Shown piece by piece: positions 50,231 to 58,236 of a stretch of DNA of 64,000 nucleotides. The translations under genes were made by a program, and so were the position numbers. Source of the DNA: Alicyclobacillus sp. SO9 (lineage in GTDB: Bacteria; Bacillota; Bacilli; Alicyclobacillales; Alicyclobacillaceae); assembly GCF_016406125.1 (NCBI RefSeq), contig NZ_CP066339.1, forward strand, positions 2,046,001-2,110,000, written 5' to 3'. Numbering within the stretch: the first letter of the stretch is position 1; every line of letters starts with the position of its first letter. The notes below the pieces were generated by a model, which did no database searches, was not told where the DNA came from, and saw nothing but the letters and a program-made list of their open reading frames with translations.

Positions 50231-51661
50231 ATGACTCAGCAGTATGATGCTATCATCGTAGGTGCGGGTCCCGCAGGTCTGTATGCAGCCTACGAGTTTA
50301 CACGCCGTGCGCCGAACGCAAAAGTCTTGCTTGTAGAAAAGGGTGTGGAGGCAAAGTATCGCCACTGCCCAATTATGGAGGGGAAGATTGAAAAGTGTCC
50401 TCCCGCAAATAAGATTAAAAACTACGCTAGTTGCTGGCCGGCTTGCGGTGTTATTAATGGCGCAGGCGGTGCCGGCAGTTTCAGTGACGGCAAATTTAAC
50501 ATCACGTCTGAGTTTGGCGGCTTTTTGACGGAGTTTTTGTCGCCTTCGGAAGTGTTGTCTTTGATTCAATATGTAGACGATATTAATTTGGAGTACGGTG
50601 CCCCTGGAGCTATAACCGACCCTACGACAGACGCAGTCACACAGATAGAAAGAAAAGCCATGGGCGCAGGCCTGAAATTGCTGCGTGCCAGAGTGAGACA
50701 TATTGGTACAGACAGAAACTTAGAGTTAATGACAAACATTTTTGCGTACTTGGAAAAACACGTGGAGCTGCGGTTCCGTACATTTGTAGAAGAGCTGATG
50801 GTCGAGAACAATCAGGTTCGGGGAGTGAGAACGCGATCGGGCGAAGAAATTCATGCCGATAACGTGTTGCTGGCTCCTGGGCGCGACGGCTCAACGTGGT
50901 TGTCCGAATTGCTTCGTCAACATGGGCTTCGCATGACAAACAACCAAGTGGACATTGGTGTTCGGGTGGAGACGTCGAATGTCATTATGAAAGAGATAAA
51001 CGATCATCTGTATGAAGGCAAGTTTATTTTCCTTTCGCCGTCAACAGGTCTGAGAGTTCGGACGTTCTGCAGCAATCCTTCAGGTCATGTTGTGGTTGAA
51101 AATCATACGGGTGTCATGGCGGCTAACGGGCATGCCTACAAGGACCCGGCTTTAGGAAGTGACAATACCAACTTCGCTTTGCTGGTCAGCCACCGCTTTA
51201 CCGAACCCTTTGATCGTCCAAACGAGTTCGCAAAGCAGATTTGCCGGCATGCCAATGAATTGTCCAACGGGTCCATCATTGTTCAGAAATACGGTGACAT
51301 ATTGAAGGGCCGCCGCAGTACTGTTGAGCGGATTGGAGAAGGGTTTATCGAGCCAACACTGAAAGAGGCGGTGCCGGGAGACTTGGGTCTCGTGCTGCCT
51401 TACAAGACCATGGTTGCTTTACAGGAAATGATTGAAGCATTGAACCACGTTACGCCTGGCGTAGCCAATGAACATACACTGTTCTATGGTGTTGAAGCCA
51501 AATTCTATGCAGCACGGGCAGAGGTAGACAACCGACTCGAAACAAAAATCCACGGCTTATATTGTGCCGGTGACGGTCCGGGAATCTCAAGAGGAATTTC
51601 TCAGGCAGCCAGTTCCGGTGTCTATGCAGCACGAAACATTATGGAACAGCTAAGTCAATAA
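50231..51661 (+). CDS. NAD(P)/FAD-dependent dehydrogenase (COG2509-like)
   Basis: A 476-residue flavoprotein. The N-terminal dinucleotide-binding motif is AIIVGAGPAGLYAAYEF, followed by an acidic end of strand 2 (LLVEKG), the GGAGSFSDGKFNI block and a C-terminal GLYCAGDGPGISRGI that closes the FAD site. It belongs to the group of uncharacterised FAD-dependent dehydrogenases. Cysteines near residues 46-77 (HCPIM, CPPA, CWPAC) might hold a cluster or redox pair. AAAGGAGAG precedes the ATG. Substrate unknown. Confidence 0.85.
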   Translation: MTQQYDAIIVGAGPAGLYAAYEFTRRAPNAKVLLVEKGVEAKYRHCPIMEGKIEKCPPANKIKNYASCWPACGVINGAGGAGSFSDGKFNITSEFGGFLTEFLSPSEVLSLIQYVDDINLEYGAPGAITDPTTDAVTQIERKAMGAGLKLLRARVRHIGTDRNLELMTNIFAYLEKHVELRFRTFVEELMVENNQVRGVRTRSGEEIHADNVLLAPGRDGSTWLSELLRQHGLRMTNNQVDIGVRVETSNVIMKEINDHLYEGKFIFLSPSTGLRVRTFCSNPSGHVVVENHTGVMAANGHAYKDPALGSDNTNFALLVSHRFTEPFDRPNEFAKQICRHANELSNGSIIVQKYGDILKGRRSTVERIGEGFIEPTLKEAVPGDLGLVLPYKTMVALQEMIEALNHVTPGVANEHTLFYGVEAKFYAARAEVDNRLETKIHGLYCAGDGPGISRGISQAASSGVYAARNIMEQLSQ

Positions 51662-51668
51662 AGTGACA

Positions 51669-51708
51669 AGGCGAACCCGACGGAGCACTTGGGTTCGCCT
51701 GTTTGTTC
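51669..51708. terminator. Terminator between convergent genes
   Basis: AGGCGAACCC (51669-51678) and GGGTTCGCCT (51691-51700) form a perfect 10-bp stem, followed by GTTTGTTCG. It can serve both the dehydrogenase and the convergent Gln-rich gene. Confidence 0.8.
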
Positions 51709-51732
51709 GTGGCGCTTTCTATCAGAGGGCCC

Positions 51733-52377
51733 TTAGTTATAGTTGGAACGGCTTGGTCCTTGCTCAGCAGTTTTATCTGCTTGCATGACCTGTGACAGGC
51801 CCGGAGTAAATCCTGGACGGGTGGTATAGGCTGGCTGCATGTGTTGGGGCTGTGCATAGTTTGCGTAGTTCGTTCTTTGAGGTTGGCCCATTTGTCCGTA
51901 TGGCTGGTTGTGTTGCTGATTTTGTTGCTGATTTTGGTGATCCGCTTGCATGACCTGAGCCATCTGCCCAAACTGTTGACTGTATGGCTGGTTTTGCTGT
52001 TGAGCCTGCCGATCCGCTTGCATGACTTCAGCAATCCCGGGATACGAGTGCTGCTGGTAGCCTGGTTGCATCGGACGCATGGCTTGTTGCAGACTGTTTT
52101 GCATAGGTTGATGTTGCATAGGTTGATGTTGCATGTTTTGCGGCTGCATGTTTTGTTGTTGCATATTTTGCATTGTCATTTGCTGCTGAACTTGTTGTTC
52201 CGCCTGGTTGCAAAGTTGAATGATTTGCCCAAGTTGTTGGGCGGCATGGGTCTCGGTTTGCGCCATACCTGCCATGCCGTTTTGCTGCGCAAGCATCTGT
52301 GCGTTCTGGCGTTCACTGGCTTGCAGTTGCTGACTGATGGTTCTGATTTGTTGCAAGTCCTGCATGATTCGATGCAT
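51733..52377 (-). CDS. Gln/Met-rich low-complexity protein with VMQAD repeats
   Basis: A 214-residue protein with no recognised family. ATG 52377 follows AGGAGGTTACCTC. Residues 1-80 are helical and Gln-rich (QDLQQIRTISQQLQASERQ), residues 80-115 are NMQQQ and QHQPM runs, and the rest holds three copies of a VMQAD motif (EVMQADRQ, QVMQADHQ, QVMQADKT) set in Gln/Asn/Tyr/Pro-rich linkers. The composition is prion-like, as in some coat or surface proteins of spore formers. A role in the spore is a guess. Confidence 0.7.
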   Translation of the reverse strand: MHRIMQDLQQIRTISQQLQASERQNAQMLAQQNGMAGMAQTETHAAQQLGQIIQLCNQAEQQVQQQMTMQNMQQQNMQPQNMQHQPMQHQPMQNSLQQAMRPMQPGYQQHSYPGIAEVMQADRQAQQQNQPYSQQFGQMAQVMQADHQNQQQNQQHNQPYGQMGQPQRTNYANYAQPQHMQPAYTTRPGFTPGLSQVMQADKTAEQGPSRSNYN

Positions 52378-52580
52378 GAGGTAACCTCCTGAATTGGTTT
52401 TGTCGTCGCTGTTTTGGTTGTCTGCGATTTGTCTTCTTGGTGTCATTCAAAGCTTTGACGACAGATGCTATTTTCCGCAATCTAGGAGGAAATATACAAA
52501 TGCATTGCACTAGTTGTTACGTGCAGCGAAGGGGGATGAAAGCCTATTATGACACGAAGAAAATTCGCCTGAAAAAGTGG

Positions 52581-52609
52581 TTGCATTGCTGGGGGAAACA
52601 TCGTATAAT
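52581..52609 (+). promoter_or_regulatory. tRNA operon promoter
   Basis: TTGCAT (52581-52586) and a perfect TATAAT (52604-52609) are 17 bp apart, about 45 bp before the first tRNA. Confidence 0.8.
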
Positions 52610-52655
52610 AACCCTTGTCGCTCCGGTGGAGGACAACAACCAAAGAGCTTGTTTT

Positions 52656-52732
52656 GTGCCCGTAGCTCAGCTGGATAGAGCGCTTGACTACGAATCAAGA
52701 GGTCGGGAGTTCGAATCTCTCCGGGCACGCCA
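52656..52732 (+). tRNA. tRNA-Arg (ACG)
   Basis: Full cloverleaf: acceptor GTGCCCG with CGGGCAC, anticodon loop CTACGAA, T-loop TTCGAAT, encoded CCA. A34 would be edited to inosine. First of nine tRNAs. Confidence 0.97.
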
Positions 52733-52736
52733 GCGT

Positions 52737-52819
52737 GCCGAAGTGGCGGAATTGGCAGACGCACACGACTCAAAATCGTGCGGGAAACCGTGCCGGTTCG
52801 AGTCCGGCCTTCGGCACCA
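52737..52819 (+). tRNA. tRNA-Leu (CAA)
   Basis: Acceptor GCCGAAG with CTTCGGC, anticodon loop CTCAAAA, a variable arm longer than in the neighbouring tRNAs, encoded CCA. Reads UUG. Confidence 0.96.
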
Positions 52820-52824
52820 CCTTT

Positions 52825-52900
<76 letters not shown>

Positions 52901-52905
52901 GACGG

Positions 52906-52980
52906 TCCTCGATAGCTCAGCGGTAGAGCATCCGGCTGTTAACCGGAGGGTCGTAGGTTCGAATCCTACTCGGGGAGCCA
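52906..52980 (+). tRNA. tRNA-Asn (GTT)
   Basis: Acceptor TCCTCGA with TCGGGGA, anticodon loop CTGTTAA, CCA encoded. Confidence 0.97.
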
Positions 52981-53092
52981 TGACACTTTCCTGTAGCAAG
53001 TGACGCTGAACAACTTGTGGCATTCGTTGCACTCATAGGAGACGAAATGCAGGAGAGAGTAAGCATTGGTCACTGAAGGATTCGGTGATAAA

Positions 53093-53167
53093 GGCCCCAT
53101 GGTCAAGCGGTTAAGACACCGCCCTTTCACGGCGGTAACGGGGGTTCGAGTCCCCCTGGGGTCACCA
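53093..53167 (+). tRNA. tRNA-Glu (TTC)
   Basis: Acceptor GGCCCCA with TGGGGTC, anticodon loop CTTTCAC, CCA encoded. A 112-bp spacer separates it from tRNA-Asn. Confidence 0.96.
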
Positions 53168-53242
53168 GGGCGGTTAGCTCAGCGGGAGAGCACTCGCCTC
53201 ACACGCGAGGGGTCGGCAGTTCGATCCTGCCACCGCCCACCA
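53168..53242 (+). tRNA. tRNA-Val (CAC)
   Basis: Directly abuts tRNA-Glu. Acceptor GGGCGGT with ACCGCCC, anticodon loop CTCACAC, CCA encoded. Reads GUG. Confidence 0.95.
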
Positions 53243-53266
53243 CCAATTTCATAGCATCAACCCTGA

Positions 53267-53342
53267 CGCGGGGTGGAGCAGTTGGCAGCTCGTCGGGCTC
53301 ATAACCCGAAGGTCGCAGGTTCAAGTCCTGCCCCCGCAACCA
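53267..53342 (+). tRNA. Initiator tRNA-fMet (CAT)
   Basis: The first acceptor pair is unpaired (C1 with A72) and the anticodon stem has three G-C pairs (TCGGG with CCCGA), both marks of the initiator. Anticodon CAT, CCA encoded. Confidence 0.95.
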
Positions 53343-53345
53343 AGT

Positions 53346-53422
53346 GGAGCTGTGGTGTAGAGGCCCAACATGCCTGCCTGTCACGCAGGAGACCGCGGGT
53401 TCGAATCCCGTCAGCTCCGCCA
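53346..53422 (+). tRNA. tRNA-Asp (GTC)
   Basis: Acceptor GGAGCTG with CAGCTCC, anticodon loop CTGTCAC, discriminator G, CCA encoded. Confidence 0.96.
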
Positions 53423-53426
53423 CTAA

Positions 53427-53503
53427 GGGCCTATAGCTCAGCTGGCTAGAGCGCACGACTGATAATCGTGAGGTCAGAGGTTCAAGTCCTCTTAGGCCCA
53501 CCA
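53427..53503 (+). tRNA. tRNA-Ile (GAT)
   Basis: Acceptor GGGCCTA with TAGGCCC, anticodon loop CTGATAA, CCA encoded. Last tRNA of the operon. Confidence 0.96.
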
Positions 53504-53521
53504 AATCGCTTAGAACTAGCG

Positions 53522-53550
53522 AACCCCTTCCAAGACGGAGGGGGTTTTGA
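53522..53550 (+). terminator. Terminator of the tRNA operon
   Basis: AACCCCTTCC (53522-53531) pairs with GGAGGGGGTT (53537-53546) with one G-T pair and is followed by a T-rich tail. Confidence 0.9.
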
Positions 53551-53643
53551 ATTTTCTGTTGTCCCCTGGTACATTTGTCCCATTGTACCATCGTTATACG
53601 ATTCTTATATTTTCACATTTTACAGAAGTTATTGTGAGACTCC

Positions 53644-53783
53644 TTGACACTGTGATTCGTTCAAGGTTACTCTGTTATGGAGATGAGCTGAGTAAGCAGA
53701 GATGAGTTGAACAGTTGAACGCCCGTAACAGGGTGTGGCTTAGCCTGCGAACCGGAGCTTATGCTGCGGTTTTTGTGTTTTCT
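53644..53783 (+). promoter_or_regulatory. trpG-trpE leader with GAG triplets and terminator hairpin (possible TRAP attenuator)
   Basis: TTGACA at 53644-53649 is a likely -35, though the matching -10 is poor. GAG triplets start at 53680, 53685, 53690, 53699 and 53704, mostly with 2-nt spacers, as in TRAP RNA targets. A hairpin (ACCGgAGC at 53751-53758, GCTgCGGT at 53763-53770, one mismatch) followed by TTTTGTGTTTT looks like a terminator 30 bp before the trpG start. An antiterminator was not resolved. Confidence 0.5.
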
Positions 53784-53811
53784 ACTGTTCAATTCGAGAG
53801 GAGGAGAGCCA

Positions 53812-54408
53812 TTGCTGCTCGTACTTGACAACTTTGATTCATTTACCTTTAACCTCGTACAGTATTGTGGAGAATTAGGTGCCGAGGTGACAGTTCGGCG
53901 TAACAACATTTCCTTAGAAAATCTCGTCCGTCTTCAACCAGAAGCACTCTTGGTTTCCCCTGGACCAGGCACGCCGTTACAAGCCGGTTCATCTATGGAC
54001 GCTATTCGTTACTTCTCAGGCAGAATCCCGGTTTTCGGGGTATGTTTGGGTCATCAGGTTCTTGCACAAGCTTATGGAGGAACGATTCTGCGGTCCCCCG
54101 AGCTTCGACACGGCAAGACTTCTCCTGTTCATCATGATGGTACTGATCCGCTCTTTTCAGATGTTCCTCCCGTTTTTCAAGCGACCCGGTATCATTCGCT
54201 CATAGTAGACCCAGCCACACTGCCTTCCTGTTTCGATATTACCGCATGGACAGAAGACGCCATTATGGCAATTCGCCACAAGGAAACGGGTGCTGCGGGT
54301 GTGCAATTCCACCCCGAATCCGTGTTGACACCGTCTGGAAAACAAATTCTTGGGAATTTCCTTCAGACATTCATGAGTAAAGTTGCAACAGGAGTGTTTT
54401 CGGCATGA
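53812..54408 (+). CDS. trpG: Glutamine amidotransferase subunit of anthranilate (or PABA) synthase
   Basis: A 198-residue class I glutaminase that supplies ammonia to the partner subunit. The triad is C78 (GVCLGHQ), H167 and E169 (QFHPES). TTG 53812 is the start: GAGGAGGAG precedes it and the protein then begins LLLVLDNFDSF as in TrpG/PabA. An in-frame ATG at 53761 lies within the terminator-like hairpin. Overlaps the next gene by 4 bp. In Bacillus one such subunit can serve both anthranilate and p-aminobenzoate synthesis. Confidence 0.92.
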   Translation: MLLVLDNFDSFTFNLVQYCGELGAEVTVRRNNISLENLVRLQPEALLVSPGPGTPLQAGSSMDAIRYFSGRIPVFGVCLGHQVLAQAYGGTILRSPELRHGKTSPVHHDGTDPLFSDVPPVFQATRYHSLIVDPATLPSCFDITAWTEDAIMAIRHKETGAAGVQFHPESVLTPSGKQILGNFLQTFMSKVATGVFSA

Positions 54409-56078
54409 CCTTACTTAAAAAATGGAACCTGTCGAATCGAATCGATCCCTTCTACAGCTATTTGCACATTACGGAGGCATGTGGAGAAGGCGAAGTGTAT
54501 TTGCTTGACGGTGCAGCAGAAACACAATCTGCCTACAAAATGAGTATTATTGCTGCACTGCCCGTGGTAGAGGTTCAGATTAAAGATGGAAATGTGATTC
54601 TCATTGCAGAAGAAACGCTTCTTGAGAACCTTGTGCGCGTGCTCCAGAAACGCGGCTATGCGCGAGATGTAGCGGATGCGGCAGTCGGGGCAAAGAGCGT
54701 CATAGCCGGTGAGAGAGCTGTGTTCTTCCCAAAAGACGCAATGGACTTCCTAGAAGCACTGAGGACAGGAATTCGGAGCTTTTTCGGTGATACGGACTTA
54801 GCACCTTTTGCCCAGGGGTTCCTGGGCTATGTTGGATATGATGCCGTACACTATTTGGAATCTCTCCCGAAAACAACGATAGATGACAGGGACTTGCCGG
54901 ACGTTCGTCTGCAATGGCACAGTGCCGTCATTCAGTTGACTGAACAGAGGCTGGAACTCTATTCGGCTGCTGGAATCCTGCAGCAGTATGTCTCCGCGGA
55001 GCAGGCAAGAGTCTTGCTGGAGAAGACAAAGCAGATTTCTAGACTTGCGGCCGATTGGATTCAGGAGCCGCCGTCTGTGCCTGCATTCTATTCGTTTAGT
55101 TCCGCATCTGGAGCGAAAGGTGATGTCAATGCGAACCAGCAGACGGCGGGCGACCAGGCGATGATGAGTAAAGTACCTGAAACATACAATTGGCCGCCGA
55201 CGTCTGCACCTGTGCTGGACGATGAAAGCCCGCTCACAGAAGACGTCTCTCAGGAAGACTTCGAAAATAGTGTTCGAAAGGCAAAGACATACATTGAGGC
55301 GGGAGATATCTTTCAAGTGGTGCTATCAAAGCGGATTCGAATCAAGAAGCGTATGCACCACTACGAAGCGTACGACAGGTTGCGCAAAATTAATCCATCT
55401 CCTTACATGTTCATGAGTGAGTATCCGGATATGAGACTGTTTGGAGCCAGTCCCGAAGTCCAATTTCGCACATCCTCAGGTCGGGCTGAGATGAAGCCGA
55501 TTGCCGGTACTTCGAAGGGTAGAGGAGCTACACCAGAAGAAGATAAACGTCTTAGCCAGCGGCTGCTAAATGACGAAAAAGAACGTGCAGAACACATTAT
55601 GCTGGTTGATTTGTGCCGGAATGACTTAGGGCGGGTTAGCAAAATCGGATCGGTCAGTGTGGAAGACTTTATGACGGTAGAACCTTATTCGCATCTGTTT
55701 CACCTTGTATCTACGATTCGAAGTGAACTGCGGGAAGACGTCAATGTGTTTCATGCGCTCTTGTCTACGTTTCCCGCTGGCACCCTTTCCGGTGCCCCGA
55801 AGATTCGCGCCATGGAAATTATTGACGAACTGGAACCGTACCGACGCGGGCCTTACGGCGGTATGATAGGGATGATTGACTTTGACGCGAATGCAAACAC
55901 GGCCATTGTCATTCGCACAATTGTTGAAACGACAGTCGAGTCAAGCAGCACCTATTTTGTCCAAGTGGGCGCAGGGATTGTAGCCGACAGTAATCCAGAA
56001 CAAGAGTGGATGGAGTGCGGTCACAAATCCGGCGCAATCTTGGCGGTACTGAACGAAAAACCAGGTGTCCGTGTGTGA
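54405..56078 (+). CDS. trpE: Anthranilate synthase component I
   Basis: A 557-residue chorismate-using enzyme. The C-terminal domain has MKPIAGTSKGRG near residues 363-374, where alanine in PIAGT marks anthranilate synthase (aminodeoxychorismate synthases usually have PIKGT), then DLCRNDLGRV, GTLSGAPKIRAMEII and GGMIG. The N-terminal feedback site (LLxS motif) is degenerate (VYLLDGAAE), so tryptophan inhibition may be altered. A low-complexity insertion of about 50 residues lies near 225-285. ATG 54405 overlaps the trpG stop. No trpDCFBA genes follow; a tRNA gene comes next. Confidence 0.88.
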   Translation: MTLLKKWNLSNRIDPFYSYLHITEACGEGEVYLLDGAAETQSAYKMSIIAALPVVEVQIKDGNVILIAEETLLENLVRVLQKRGYARDVADAAVGAKSVIAGERAVFFPKDAMDFLEALRTGIRSFFGDTDLAPFAQGFLGYVGYDAVHYLESLPKTTIDDRDLPDVRLQWHSAVIQLTEQRLELYSAAGILQQYVSAEQARVLLEKTKQISRLAADWIQEPPSVPAFYSFSSASGAKGDVNANQQTAGDQAMMSKVPETYNWPPTSAPVLDDESPLTEDVSQEDFENSVRKAKTYIEAGDIFQVVLSKRIRIKKRMHHYEAYDRLRKINPSPYMFMSEYPDMRLFGASPEVQFRTSSGRAEMKPIAGTSKGRGATPEEDKRLSQRLLNDEKERAEHIMLVDLCRNDLGRVSKIGSVSVEDFMTVEPYSHLFHLVSTIRSELREDVNVFHALLSTFPAGTLSGAPKIRAMEIIDELEPYRRGPYGGMIGMIDFDANANTAIVIRTIVETTVESSSTYFVQVGAGIVADSNPEQEWMECGHKSGAILAVLNEKPGVRV

Positions 56079-56095
56079 TGTGACGCCCGAGCGGG

Positions 56096-56125
56096 TTGCA
56101 GGTGAACTCGCTTCTGTGGTATATT
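56096..56125 (+). promoter_or_regulatory. Candidate promoter of tRNA-Arg (CCG)
   Basis: TTGCAG (56096-56101) and TATATT (56120-56125) are 18 bp apart, ending 14 bp before the tRNA gene. Confidence 0.55.
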
Positions 56126-56139
56126 TATGGGCGTCGCTT

Positions 56140-56214
56140 GCGCCTATAGCTCAGGGGATAGAGCACCGGTCTCCGGAACCGGGTGCGCAGGTTCGAATCC
56201 TGCTAGGCGCACCA
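56140..56214 (+). tRNA. tRNA-Arg (CCG)
   Basis: Acceptor GCGCCTA with TAGGCGC, anticodon loop CTCCGGA, CCA encoded. Reads CGG. An integrase gene begins about 210 bp downstream, so its 3' end is a likely integration site. Confidence 0.96.
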
Positions 56215-56422
56215 AAGAAGCTGACTGGTGAGCGCAAGCCTTGCTGTGACAGGAATATCGCACGTTTGGCAATTTGGAAGCAGACGATGTTCCTAGGGCA
56301 CAGGAAAGCCGAGCACGTGTGACAAACTTTGCACGGAACCGTGTATCCAGCAGTCCATTTCAGAAAAGATCTGCTTGTCCTCATATGGATTCAATCCAAG
56401 GAGGCAAGGAGGTCTTTTTGTT

Positions 56423-57499
56423 TTGAATCCACGTCAGCATCGCCAACCCGTAATGGGTACTGTTTTGATTAATACCCGTACGGCACCTACCTTTGCAGAA
56501 GCGCAGGTTTTGTTTCAAACCTTTTTGGAGGTCAAAGAAATTGAAGGATTGAGACCCAGGACGCTCTCCGATCATCAGGTGTATTTTAAGGGCTTGGTAG
56601 ATTTCGTTAGAATGAGCCAGTCGGAAAACTTGGAAGAGGTCACACTATCGGTCGATGTCATTCGTCAATACATTTTGTACTTAAAAAAGGAGAAAGGCAT
56701 CTGGGACAATCATCCTTGGCTCGCCAAGGATCATGCACACAAACGCGGGCTTTCTCCGGTCACCATCAATGTCCGACTGCGTACCCTAAAGTGCTTCTTT
56801 CGGTACTTGACGAGAGAGGGTTACATGCAGGAGGACCTGAGCGCGAAGATTAAATTGCTGAAGACAGACAAGGATCGCATCGTCGCGCTTGACAAACAAC
56901 AAGTGACAGCGCTTTTGCATCAGCCCAATCTGCAGTCCTATGCAGGGAGCCGGGATTATGCAGTCATGTTGCTGTTATTGGATACAGGACTTCGTATTAG
57001 TGAAGCACTGGGATTGACGCTCTATGACATCGACCTGAAAACCCACGCCCTGGTCGTACCTGCACACTTAGCGAAGAACGGAAAATCCCGTGAATTGCCC
57101 ATTTCGCCTGCGACGGTTCAAGCCCTGTTGAAACTTAAATCGCAAACGCAGCGGTCACTTCCCGAGGGCGACCGCTTGTTCTACAGCATCTACGGCGACC
57201 CCTTGGAACCGTCTGGCTTCCGAAGGCAATTGACGCGATACGCTAAACGTGCCGGAATCGAACAAACCCGCGTTTCACCACACGTGTTTCGGCATACCTT
57301 TGCCAAGTTCTATATTTTGAACGGTGGGGATGCTTTTACGCTGCAGCGCCTCCTTGGGCACAGCACCATGGATATGGTCCGTGTCTATATTCAAATGTTT
57401 ACTTCCGATGTACAGGCGCAACATCAACGGTACAGCCCCGTGCAGGGTATTTTGGGGAAGACCCAACGCCGGACACGAATGGACCTGCGACACAGGTAA
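56423..57499 (+). CDS. Tyrosine recombinase/integrase
   Basis: A 358-residue site-specific recombinase. It has an N-terminal SAM-like DNA-binding domain and a catalytic domain with R in DTGLRISEALGL, K in HLAKNGKSRELP, HxxR in HVFRHTFAKF, H in LLGHSTMDM and the nucleophile Y in VRVYIQM. TTG 56423 follows AAGGAGG at 10 bp; the in-frame reading from 56375 has no site. Next to tRNA-Arg and followed by an HTH gene, it is probably the integrase of a genomic island. Confidence 0.9.
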   Translation: MNPRQHRQPVMGTVLINTRTAPTFAEAQVLFQTFLEVKEIEGLRPRTLSDHQVYFKGLVDFVRMSQSENLEEVTLSVDVIRQYILYLKKEKGIWDNHPWLAKDHAHKRGLSPVTINVRLRTLKCFFRYLTREGYMQEDLSAKIKLLKTDKDRIVALDKQQVTALLHQPNLQSYAGSRDYAVMLLLLDTGLRISEALGLTLYDIDLKTHALVVPAHLAKNGKSRELPISPATVQALLKLKSQTQRSLPEGDRLFYSIYGDPLEPSGFRRQLTRYAKRAGIEQTRVSPHVFRHTFAKFYILNGGDAFTLQRLLGHSTMDMVRVYIQMFTSDVQAQHQRYSPVQGILGKTQRRTRMDLRHR

Positions 57500-57550
57500 T
57501 GGTTTGAGCATAGACGCAAGGTGACTTTTACAGGAAGGGAGTCATTTCGT

Positions 57551-57778
57551 GTGAAACTGGACCCGATATTTGAAGTCGATGATGACTGCATTCTCGATCC
57601 AAATACGATTGCTGAAATTTTGCAGGTCAGTGAGGAAACTGCCCGTCGGTGGTGTCGTACTGGAGTGATGGATGCGTACGCGCCTGGCGGTCACTACATC
57701 GTCTCTGGTGCCGCGTTTAAGCAGTTCTTGCGCGAATCTCGTCCTACTGCAAAATGGGACAAGCGATTGCCAAGATGA
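57551..57778 (+). CDS. Excisionase-like helix-turn-helix protein
   Basis: A 75-residue protein. Residues 14-45 (LDPNTIAEILQVSEETARRW) are a MerR/excisionase-type winged HTH. GTG 57551 follows GGAAGGGA. It lies 51 bp after the integrase gene and overlaps the next gene by 4 bp (ATGA). An excisionase role beside the integrase is plausible but unproven. Confidence 0.75.
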   Translation: MKLDPIFEVDDDCILDPNTIAEILQVSEETARRWCRTGVMDAYAPGGHYIVSGAAFKQFLRESRPTAKWDKRLPR

Positions 57779-58134
57779 CCCAACGTTCCCTTGCCGCCAG
57801 AGCATTCCTCAAGACGCGGGACATTGAATATTTCCACACCGAAGGCATGTTGACATTTGCTTGTCCAACGTGTCATTACGAGGCAGTAATGGACGAAGAG
57901 ACAACGCGGTGGGCATGTACACATTGTCATGCAGACGGGAACTTACTTTCGCTTTTGCAAATCGCAAGTTTTAAGAGCGCGAGAATTGAACACGGCTACA
58001 ATCCTGAGCGGCAGCGCAGGGATATCCAAACGATGTTTCTACACGCCATTAATGATGGGCAAATGAATCAACAGCGACTCCGATGCCTGTATGAGAAAAC
58101 GATGGCGTTGATTCACTACTACCGTAACTCATGA
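57775..58134 (+). CDS. CHC2-like zinc-ribbon protein
   Basis: A 119-residue protein with a zinc ribbon (CPTCH and, 17 residues later, CTHCHADGN) that resembles the CHC2 primase finger, without a primase catalytic domain. ATG 57775 overlaps the HTH stop; ATG 57754 is another in-frame start. The C-terminal half is helical and basic. In this context it may bind DNA during island maintenance. Confidence 0.65.
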   Translation: MTQRSLAARAFLKTRDIEYFHTEGMLTFACPTCHYEAVMDEETTRWACTHCHADGNLLSLLQIASFKSARIEHGYNPERQRRDIQTMFLHAINDGQMNQQRLRCLYEKTMALIHYYRNS

Positions 58135-58236
58135 GAGTGCCACGTCTTCTCTGAACACAATTTTGCACTGGGTGCTCGAAGGCGGAGGCACGCTGCCACG
58201 CTTTTGGTCAAGTCGTCGTTACAGGAGGGAGTCATG

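Noticed and set aside
53720-53750. A T-box element in the trpG leader
   Set aside because: A short AGGGTG...TGGC resemblance is seen, but the leader is short and I could not find a specifier stem or a clean T-box consensus. It remains an open alternative to TRAP control.
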